From Ruminococcus sp. CAG:403 (GTDB lineage: Bacteria > Bacillota > Clostridia > Oscillospirales > Ruminococcaceae): a stretch of 7,012 nt of DNA. The notes beneath the pieces were generated by a model. It did no database searches and was not told where the DNA came from. It saw only the letters and a list, made by a program, of their open reading frames with translations. The DNA lies in contig FR899085.1 of the NCBI GenBank assembly GCA_000437255.1, positions 78,907-85,918 on the forward strand, given 5' to 3'. Both the position numbers and the translations under genes were made by a program. Positions 1 to 5,031 of this stretch are shown here, one piece after another; position 1 is the stretch's first letter, and every line of letters starts with the position of its first letter.

Positions 1-96
1 AAAACCAGCCGTTACCGTATGCTGACTTTCTGCCAGTGCCCGCAGACAGGGAACAGAAAAATCCGGCGTTCCCATAAATACAATGCTTAAACTCAT
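1..96 (-). CDS. fmt: Methionyl-tRNA formyltransferase, N-terminal fragment (cut by window edge)
   Basis: This is the first 32 codons of a gene that continues beyond position 1. The translation begins MSLSIVFMGTPDFSVPCLRA, and the FMGTPDF-VP stretch is the hallmark first strand and loop of Fmt, the start of its N10-formyl-tetrahydrofolate-binding Rossmann-like domain. Known role: Fmt transfers a formyl group to initiator Met-tRNA in the cytoplasm. The ATG (94-96) overlaps the def stop codon as ATGA. A good ribosome-binding site, GGAGG at 104-108, sits 7 nt upstream inside the end of def, so the two genes are probably translationally coupled. The def-fmt order is the usual one and supports the call: Def removes the formyl group that Fmt adds. 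The catalytic residues lie outside the window, so only the identity of the N-terminus can be judged. Confidence 0.93.
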   Translation of the reverse strand, partial: MSLSIVFMGTPDFSVPCLRALAESQHTVTAGF

Positions 97-557
97 TTTA
101 CTTCCTCCGGCTGCACAAATTCTTCTACCACATCCACAAACAGCTGCCCATCCAGATGCGCCGTTTCATGGCAAACACACTGTGCACCCAGTTCCGTAAA
201 GGTCTTTTCAAACCAATTTCCATTCCGATCCTGCGCACGCAGCTTGCACTTTTTCGGCCGTGTCACATAACCCCATTTATTCGGGCAGGATAAACAGCCT
301 TCCAGCACATACTGCTTTCCGCTGGTTTTCAGGATAACCGGATTGATGGCTTCTACCTGCTCGTCCTCCAAATGCATGATAAAAAACCGCCGGCAGAAAC
401 CAACTTGCGGTGCAGCAAGTCCCACGCCCTCTGCCTTGTCCAAAGTTTCATGCATATCATCCAGCAGTCGATGCAGCTTTTCATCAAACTGATCGACCGG
501 ACGGCAAACCTTTCTTAAAATCGGATCGCCCTCTTTTACAATATTCCGAATTGCCAT
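93..557 (-). CDS. def: Peptide deformylase
   Basis: The product is a 154-aa metalloenzyme that removes the N-formyl group from nascent proteins as they leave the ribosome. All three deformylase motifs are present: GVGLAAPQ (motif 1), EGCLS (motif 2, with the metal-binding Cys) and HETAH (motif 3, HExxH, with two metal-binding His and the catalytic Glu). Length and the N-terminus MAIRNIVKEGDPIL are normal for the family. The reading frame stays open upstream to 629, inside priA, but the ATG at 555-557 matches the family N-terminus and has AGGAGG at 567-572, 9 nt before it, so I take that start. The gene begins 20 nt after the priA stop and its TGA overlaps the fmt ATG. Departures from the common consensus are a Cys where many family members have Gln just before HExxH, Ala in place of Asp within that motif, and Cys rather than Val after EGCLS. 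Metal ligands and the catalytic Glu are intact, so I expect activity. Confidence 0.96.
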   Translation of the reverse strand: MAIRNIVKEGDPILRKVCRPVDQFDEKLHRLLDDMHETLDKAEGVGLAAPQVGFCRRFFIMHLEDEQVEAINPVILKTSGKQYVLEGCLSCPNKWGYVTRPKKCKLRAQDRNGNWFEKTFTELGAQCVCHETAHLDGQLFVDVVEEFVQPEEVK

Positions 558-566
558 AATCCAGTT

Positions 567-572
567 CCTCCT
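567..572 (-). promoter_or_regulatory. Ribosome-binding site that fixes the def start
   Basis: AGGAGG on the minus strand lies 9 nt before the ATG at 555-557, in the 20-nt gap after the priA stop. The in-frame extension upstream to 629 would run inside priA and would add 24 residues that do not resemble deformylase. This site therefore decides the start. Confidence 0.85.
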
Positions 573-577
573 ATTGA

Positions 578-3034
578 TTAAATTCCAATATCGCCGTTCA
601 TATCCGCATAGATATGAACTTTTCCGCAACAGCCGGAAGCATATGCCTCCCGCAAAACGGTGCGGATCAAATCACGGTATTCCACTGTGTTTTTACATTT
701 TAGCAGCAAGCGATACCGATACTTGCCGTTTAATTTTCCATACGTACAGGCAGTTGGTCCCAGCATCCAAAGCGGCTTTCGAAATCCGGTTCGCTGGATC
801 ACATCCTGTACGCACTGCGCCGTGCGTTCTGCTGCTTCTGCAACAGCTGTTTCCTTGGTGCCGGTAAATCCAATGGTGCAGATATCACAAATGGGCGGGA
901 AAACCAATGCACGCCGCATGGCAATTTCCTGCTCATAAAATTCCTTATAATTTTGCTGCGCCGCCAGCTGCAACACATAGTGTTCCGGCTGAAAGGTTTG
1001 CAGAAAGGCTCTGCCCGGCTTGCCGCCTCGTCCGCCTCGCCCAACCACTTGTGTAATCAAGGAAAACGTTCGTTCGTAACTGCGAAAATCTCCGGAAAAC
1101 AACGCTTTATCCACGGAAAGCACACCCACAAGTGTTACATTGGGAAAATCCAAGCCCTTTCCAATCATTTGCGTGCCCACCATGATGTCATATTCCCCGT
1201 TCCCGAATGCCGTAAAGTTTTTTTCATAGGCATAACGGGACATTGTGGTGTCAGCATCCATTCGCAGAATGCGTGCATCCGGAACCAATTCCTGTAATTC
1301 TTCCTCCAGCCGCTGCGTACCAAAGCCCATTTGCCGCAAGTGCGTGTTTCCGCATGCCGGACAAACCGTCACCATTGGCTGTGTGTGTCCGCAGTAGTGA
1401 CACATCAAGCTGTCGTTCACCTTGTGATAGGTCATCGGGACGCTGCAATTGGGACAATAAACCGGCTGGTTGCATGCCGTACAGCTGATAATGGTATGAT
1501 ACCCACGCCGATTCAGCAGCAAAATTGCCTGTTCCCGGCGAGTCAGTGTTTCTCGCAGTGCCTCGACCAGCGCCGTACTGAATTCGGAGGAATTGCCTGC
1601 CTGCCGCTCCAAATTCATATCAATCATTTCCACCTGTGGCAGCGGCGCATTGCCATAGCGCTGCTTCAACTCCAGCAAGGTATATGCCTGCTTCTCCGCA
1701 TAATAATAACTCTCTATGGATGGAGTTGCCGAAGCCAGCAGAAGGGTGCAATTGTGCGTCCGGCATCGCTTCTTTGCAACTTCGATGGCATGATACCGCG
1801 GTGCACTGTCGGATTTATAGGAACGCTCTCCTTCCTCATCCACGATAATCAAACCGAGCATTTGAACCGGCGCAAAAATAGCGCTGCGTGTTCCAATCAC
1901 AATCTTTGCCTGTCCGGACTGAATTTTTCGGTAAGCATCCTTGCGCTGTCCCAGCGACAGGGCACTGTGTACCACCGATATGGCATTGCCGAATAAGCTG
2001 TGAAACTGCCCGACAATCTGCGGAGTCAGCGCAATTTCCGGAACCAGCAAGATCACCTGCTTGCCCTGCTGAATCGTGGTATGAATCAGCTTTTGAAAAA
2101 CACTCGTCTTACCGCTCCCTGTCACGCCATGCAGCAGAAAGCACTGCGGCTTTTCCTGCGCAATTTGTGCAGCAACCACTTCATAAACCGCCTGCTGCTG
2201 CGGGGAAAGCACAATGGAAGATGGATCCCGAGAAACTTCCTGCTGGGTATATGCTTCCCGAAAGCACGGCTCTGCATAGCATTCTACCAATCCGGCACGC
2301 TGCGCCGATCGTATCACGGCAGCAGTCATACTGCATAGGTAACAGGCTTCCTTTTCGGATACCGCATCCATTTCTTCCAGAAGCTGCACCAATCGTTTTT
2401 GTTTTGGAGTCATCCGAACTGACTTGGTATGCAGCTGCCAGTCCTTTCCCAGGCGAATCATTTTGGTTGCAGCATCCTGCACTTTTTCTTTGGTACAGTT
2501 CTTCACCAAAAGAACACCCTTCTGCTGAAGCTGTTCCACCAAAGCCGCTTTCTCGTGATCAGTTCCATATTCTGTCAGTAGGCGCTGGAACTCTTTCTGC
2601 GTTTTGGCTTGCTGCAAAAAGCCGAGCAAATTGCGCTCTGGTTCGGAAAGGGAGTCCAATGCCGGCAGCTTTTTGGCGAGCGTAAGTGTCTGATAAAACT
2701 GCAACTGCATACCAGCCGGAAGAATGGTCTTTACCGCATCATAATACGTACAAAACGTCATCTCTTTGAGCCAAAACACCAAATCAATCAGTTCTTGATT
2801 CAAAAGCGGTGTTTCGTCTAAAACAGATAAAATGGGCTTTAGTCCTGGCTGATCCTCCTGATTAGGGGCGATTTCCAGAACCATGCCCACTCTCCTTGCA
2901 TTACTTCTTCCAAACGGCACCACAACACGACAGCCCGGCGCAATCGGCACAGCCGACAAATACGTAAACAGCTGATCGAAAGAAATTGCGGCAGCGGAGA
3001 CCGCTACGCCAATTCGATACTCCCGTCTCTGCAT
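578..3034 (-). CDS. priA: Primosomal protein N', replication restart DNA helicase PriA
   Basis: The 818-aa product is a superfamily 2 3'-to-5' DNA helicase that recognises stalled replication forks and reloads the replicative helicase. The N-terminal part (about 1-100, including FDQLFTYLS and RVVVPFG) fits the 3'-DNA-binding domain. A winged-helix-like region follows, then the helicase core: Walker A GVTGSGKT (303-310), DEEG (399-402, motif II), SATPS (435-439), GTQMIGKGLDFPN (620-632, motif V) and QVVGRGGRG (662-670, motif VI). Eight cysteines at 518, 521, 527, 530, 545, 548, 558 and 561 form the paired zinc-binding insertion expected in PriA. Length is slightly above the E. coli protein (about 730 aa) and normal for Firmicutes. 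The ATG at 3032-3034 has AAGGA 9 nt upstream (3044-3048). It begins 50 nt after rpoZ, with no terminator between. Motif II reads DEEG rather than the textbook DEEH, and motif VI has Gly where Ala is usual. Confidence 0.97.
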   Translation of the reverse strand: MQRREYRIGVAVSAAAISFDQLFTYLSAVPIAPGCRVVVPFGRSNARRVGMVLEIAPNQEDQPGLKPILSVLDETPLLNQELIDLVFWLKEMTFCTYYDAVKTILPAGMQLQFYQTLTLAKKLPALDSLSEPERNLLGFLQQAKTQKEFQRLLTEYGTDHEKAALVEQLQQKGVLLVKNCTKEKVQDAATKMIRLGKDWQLHTKSVRMTPKQKRLVQLLEEMDAVSEKEACYLCSMTAAVIRSAQRAGLVECYAEPCFREAYTQQEVSRDPSSIVLSPQQQAVYEVVAAQIAQEKPQCFLLHGVTGSGKTSVFQKLIHTTIQQGKQVILLVPEIALTPQIVGQFHSLFGNAISVVHSALSLGQRKDAYRKIQSGQAKIVIGTRSAIFAPVQMLGLIIVDEEGERSYKSDSAPRYHAIEVAKKRCRTHNCTLLLASATPSIESYYYAEKQAYTLLELKQRYGNAPLPQVEMIDMNLERQAGNSSEFSTALVEALRETLTRREQAILLLNRRGYHTIISCTACNQPVYCPNCSVPMTYHKVNDSLMCHYCGHTQPMVTVCPACGNTHLRQMGFGTQRLEEELQELVPDARILRMDADTTMSRYAYEKNFTAFGNGEYDIMVGTQMIGKGLDFPNVTLVGVLSVDKALFSGDFRSYERTFSLITQVVGRGGRGGKPGRAFLQTFQPEHYVLQLAAQQNYKEFYEQEIAMRRALVFPPICDICTIGFTGTKETAVAEAAERTAQCVQDVIQRTGFRKPLWMLGPTACTYGKLNGKYRYRLLLKCKNTVEYRDLIRTVLREAYASGCCGKVHIYADMNGDIGI

Positions 3035-3084
3035 ACCGCCACATCCTTTCTATCCACCCTGCAAGTCAAACAACATGCAGCAGC

Positions 3085-3300
3085 TTACTGATGCTGTTCT
3101 CTGTTTGGTTCGATGATCTTGTACTTTCCGGATGCCAGTTCTTCTACAGCAGTCTTAACCGGCTTTTCCTCCAATGTTTTTCCCTGCTCATACAGTTCAT
3201 CTGCAATTTCTCTTGCACGCTTTGCAACGCCGATAACCAGCGAATAGCAGCTGTCGTTCTTTCCGATTAACTGATTGATAGATGGTCTTAACATATTCAT
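3085..3300 (-). CDS. rpoZ: DNA-directed RNA polymerase omega subunit
   Basis: A 71-aa protein beginning MNMLRPSINQLI, with the segment CYSLVIGVAKRAREIADE that is typical of omega. Known role: omega binds the beta' subunit, assisting its folding and RNA polymerase assembly. The conserved N-terminal helices and the K-x-V-x-x-A-x-x-E-x-x-x-G-K-Y stretch near the C-terminus fit Gram-positive omega proteins, which are short. Two in-frame ATGs exist (3298-3300 and 3292-3294). The first is preferred because AAAGAGG at 3311-3317 lies 10 nt upstream of it, against 16 nt for the second, and because it forms an ATGA overlap with the gmk stop. Position directly after gmk is the standard Firmicute order and supports the call for a small protein. 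Translational coupling to gmk is likely. Confidence 0.94.
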   Translation of the reverse strand: MNMLRPSINQLIGKNDSCYSLVIGVAKRAREIADELYEQGKTLEEKPVKTAVEELASGKYKIIEPNREQHQ

Positions 3301-3899
3301 TTTGACAATACCTCTTTCACTAATGATGTTTTATCCATAGACTGGATCCGTGTTGTGCGCATCACAGCCTGCAAATCTGAAACAGCCTGCGGAACCTGAT
3401 CATTGACCAGAACATAGTCATACTGATCCGCCAACTTCATTTCCTCAACTGCACGGGCAATTCGTGCCTGCACAACTTCTTCTTCCTCTGTCTGACGACC
3501 ACGAAGCCGACGCTCCAATTCCGACAAGGACGGCGGCAAAATAAAAATCAAAACGGCATCCGGACGACAAGCACGAATTTTCATGGCACCAACCACTTCA
3601 ATTTCCAAAATGACATCGTGTCCGGCAGCCAGCTGATCCTCTACCGGCTTTTTCGGGGTTCCATAAAAGTTTTCACAATATTGTGCAGATTCCAGCATGC
3701 CGTCCTGCTGCACCATTTCCTGAAATTTTTCTGCTGTCATAAAGTAATAATTGACCCCGTCCACTTCGCCGGGTCTCGGCTCCCGTGTGGTTGCAGAAAC
3801 AGAAATATGTACCGTAGGATCTTTTCTGATCTCTTCCAAAACAGTTCCTTTTCCGCAGCCGGACGGCCCGGAAACGACAAATAATGTTCCTCTTTGCAT
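3297..3899 (-). CDS. gmk: Guanylate kinase
   Basis: The 200-aa product phosphorylates GMP to GDP using ATP, an essential step of purine nucleotide supply in the cytoplasm. From the chosen start the P-loop is GPSGCGKG (residues 11-18). The GMP-binding segment SATTREPRPGE follows, then VNYYF, the YGTPKKPVE region and LEIEVVGA, and the lid/adenine side RLRGRQTEEEE. Length matches the family (about 200 aa). The P-loop ends in Gly where Ser or Thr is most common, though Thr follows at once. LEIEVVGA has Val where many members have Gln. The frame has a GTG at 3906-3908, but that codon lies within the Shine-Dalgarno sequence of the downstream ATG, so the ATG at 3897-3899 (MQRGTLFVVSG) is preferred. 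The gene starts 11 nt after the yicC stop and its stop overlaps the rpoZ start. Confidence 0.97.
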   Translation of the reverse strand: MQRGTLFVVSGPSGCGKGTVLEEIRKDPTVHISVSATTREPRPGEVDGVNYYFMTAEKFQEMVQQDGMLESAQYCENFYGTPKKPVEDQLAAGHDVILEIEVVGAMKIRACRPDAVLIFILPPSLSELERRLRGRQTEEEEVVQARIARAVEEMKLADQYDYVLVNDQVPQAVSDLQAVMRTTRIQSMDKTSLVKEVLSK

Positions 3900-3907
3900 G
3901 CTGCTCA

Positions 3908-3912
3908 CTCCT
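3908..3912 (-). promoter_or_regulatory. Ribosome-binding site that fixes the gmk start
   Basis: AGGAG on the minus strand overlaps the last bases of the yicC stop codon (TAG, 3911-3913) and sits 8 nt before the ATG at 3897-3899. An upstream in-frame GTG (3906-3908) shares bases with this site and has no ribosome-binding site of its own, so it is unlikely to be used. The overlap suggests gmk is re-initiated by ribosomes that terminate at the end of yicC. Confidence 0.8.
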
Positions 3913-4789
3913 ATTCAATATTTTGGATTTGTTCCCGAATTTTCTCAATTTCCGCTTTCATATCCACCACATATTTCGTAATGGAAAGATCCTGGGCTTT
4001 GGAACCAATGGTGTTGACTTCCCGATTCATTTCCTGCACCAGAAAATCCAGTTTTCTGCCAATCGGTTCCCCGCTTTCCAGCAGCTGCCGGAATTGTGCC
4101 AAGTGACTGCGAAGCCGAACCGTTTCTTCATCCACCGCAATCTTTTCCGCAAAAATGCCTGCTTCTGTAACCAGACGACTTTCATCAATTGTAGTATCTG
4201 CCAGCAACTCCTGCAACTTTCGATACAACCGGTCATAGTACTGTTGAACCGTTTCTGGCGACAGTGCCTCCACCTGTGTTACCATCTGTTCAATGGCATC
4301 CAAGCGGCCGACCAAATCTGCCTGCATTTTTTGCCCTTCTTTTTCCCGCATCGCAAGAAAACGTTCCAGCGCATCCTGCACCGCAGGCTGCACAGCTGCC
4401 CAAACCACTTCCTCTTCTTCCGGAACCTTTTGTACGGTAAATACATCCGGCAGGCGCAGCAAAACCGATAAGCTCAGGTCGTCCTGCAAGTGCAGGCTGT
4501 TTTGTTCCTCCCGCAATGCTTCTACATAGCGTTCTGCCAGCGCATGGTTGAGCCCAACCGAAACATTGCCAGTTTCCAAATTTTGAATGGTTAAGGAAAC
4601 CTCTACTTTTCCTCTGGAAATGCCTGCTTTTAAGATCGATTTGATCGGCTCTTCCAGATTGCTGTACATCCGTGGAATTCGTGTTGCCAATTCCAAAAAG
4701 CGATGGTTCACCGACCGAATCTCCACTAAGATATCCCGCTCTGCAGTCACCACATGTGACCGGCCGAGTCCAGTCATACTTTTTACCAA
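3911..4789 (-). CDS. yicC: YicC/YloC-family endoribonuclease
   Basis: The product (292 aa from the TTG start) belongs to the YicC/YloC family, whose E. coli and B. subtilis members are reported endoribonucleases. The N-terminal domain opens with SMTGLGR and contains VEIRSVNHRFLEL (about 23-35). The middle region carries MREKEGQKMQADL (about 147-159). The C-terminal DUF1732 portion has the strongly conserved FLVQEMNREVNTIGSK (about 249-264) and ends IREQIQNIE. Length agrees with the family (about 290). Start choice: the frame opens with GTG at 4796-4798, but the TTG at 4787-4789 gives MVKSMTGLGR, the usual family N-terminus, and has AAGGTG (4796-4801) 6 nt upstream. The GTG would lie inside that site. 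The ATG at 4775-4777 is a less likely third option. It is the first gene after the promoter and directly precedes gmk, as in many Firmicutes. No remA-like gene lies between them. Confidence 0.93.
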   Translation of the reverse strand: MVKSMTGLGRSHVVTAERDILVEIRSVNHRFLELATRIPRMYSNLEEPIKSILKAGISRGKVEVSLTIQNLETGNVSVGLNHALAERYVEALREEQNSLHLQDDLSLSVLLRLPDVFTVQKVPEEEEVVWAAVQPAVQDALERFLAMREKEGQKMQADLVGRLDAIEQMVTQVEALSPETVQQYYDRLYRKLQELLADTTIDESRLVTEAGIFAEKIAVDEETVRLRSHLAQFRQLLESGEPIGRKLDFLVQEMNREVNTIGSKAQDLSITKYVVDMKAEIEKIREQIQNIE

Positions 4790-4795
4790 TGCATT

Positions 4796-4801
4796 CACCT
4801 T
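4796..4801 (-). promoter_or_regulatory. Ribosome-binding site supporting a TTG start for yicC
   Basis: The minus strand reads AAGGTG followed by six nucleotides (AATGCA) and then TTG at 4787-4789. The same GTG would be the start codon of a three-residue longer product, but then almost no ribosome-binding site would precede it (only an A-rich stretch). An ATG at 4792-4794 within the spacer is out of frame and meets a stop after three codons. Confidence 0.65.
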
Positions 4802-4819
4802 TTTTCTTTATGTCCCGTT

Positions 4820-4860
4820 CATTGCGGCAGGCTGCTGTTTGATCTGCCGATACCACAATG
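4820..4860 (-). other. Bulged hairpin in the leader of the yicC operon
   Basis: On the minus strand CATTG (4856-4860) pairs with CAATG (4820-4824), and CGGCAG (4844-4849) pairs with CTGCCG (4825-4830). The 5' side has a 6-nt bulge (TGGTAT), and the loop is 13 nt. The 11 paired bases lie in the predicted leader between the transcription start near 4882 and the yicC start at 4789. No U-run follows, so it is not a terminator. It could affect mRNA stability or translation. It matches no riboswitch or leader family that I recognise. Confidence 0.4.
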
Positions 4861-4888
4861 TCCAATGCTTGTATTACAGTTAATTTTT

Positions 4889-4917
4889 ATTATACCATTT
4901 CCTTGCAAAAAAATCAA
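4889..4917 (-). promoter_or_regulatory. Sigma-A type promoter of the yicC-gmk-rpoZ-priA-def-fmt operon
   Basis: On the minus strand a -35 box TTGATT (4912-4917; four of six match TTGACA) is separated by exactly 17 nt from a perfect -10 box TATAAT (4889-4894). TGG directly before the -10 box makes it an extended -10 element. The spacer starts with a T-run. Transcription would begin near 4882, giving a leader of about 93 nt before yicC. Location fits well: about 50 nt past the terminator of the preceding xylanase gene and before the first gene of the tight run. No operator motif is evident. Confidence 0.82.
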
Positions 4918-4967
4918 GTCATTTTGTGCGAAAAAGCACGAATCCACTGCGCCTGCTCCATAGAGAG

Positions 4968-5011
4968 AAAAAACGAACTGCTGTACCATTTGTTTGGTAC
5001 AACAGTTCGTT
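4968..5011 (-). terminator. Rho-independent terminator of the xylanase gene
   Basis: On the minus strand a 16-bp stem forms between 4996-5011 and 4972-4987, with a single G-U wobble and an 8-nt loop. The downstream arm ends in GTT and runs into a stretch of T (4968-4973 on the template side). It starts 20 nt after the xylanase stop codon. Read on the plus strand, the stem is followed only by a broken T-stretch, and no gene points that way, so it most likely works for the xylanase alone. It separates the xylanase transcript from the housekeeping operon. Confidence 0.88.
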
Positions 5012-5031
5012 TGCATTTTATTTCGTTGCTT

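Noticed and set aside
1331..2685. Long plus-strand open frames opposite priA (221 and 265 codons)
   Set aside because: They lie antisense to the fully conserved PriA coding frame, show no recognisable motif, are rich in Cys, His, Pro and Ser as shadow frames often are, and have no convincing ribosome-binding site.
3906..3908. GTG as the gmk start codon
   Set aside because: It is embedded in the AGGAG site serving the ATG 9 nt downstream and has no ribosome-binding site itself.
4792..4794. ATG just before the yicC TTG as a start codon
   Set aside because: It is out of frame and reaches a stop after three codons.
4926..4939. GTGC/GCAC hairpin next to the promoter as a possible operator or terminator
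   Set aside because: The stem is only 4 bp with a 6-nt loop, no U-tract of note follows, and the xylanase terminator already lies upstream. It is too weak to call.
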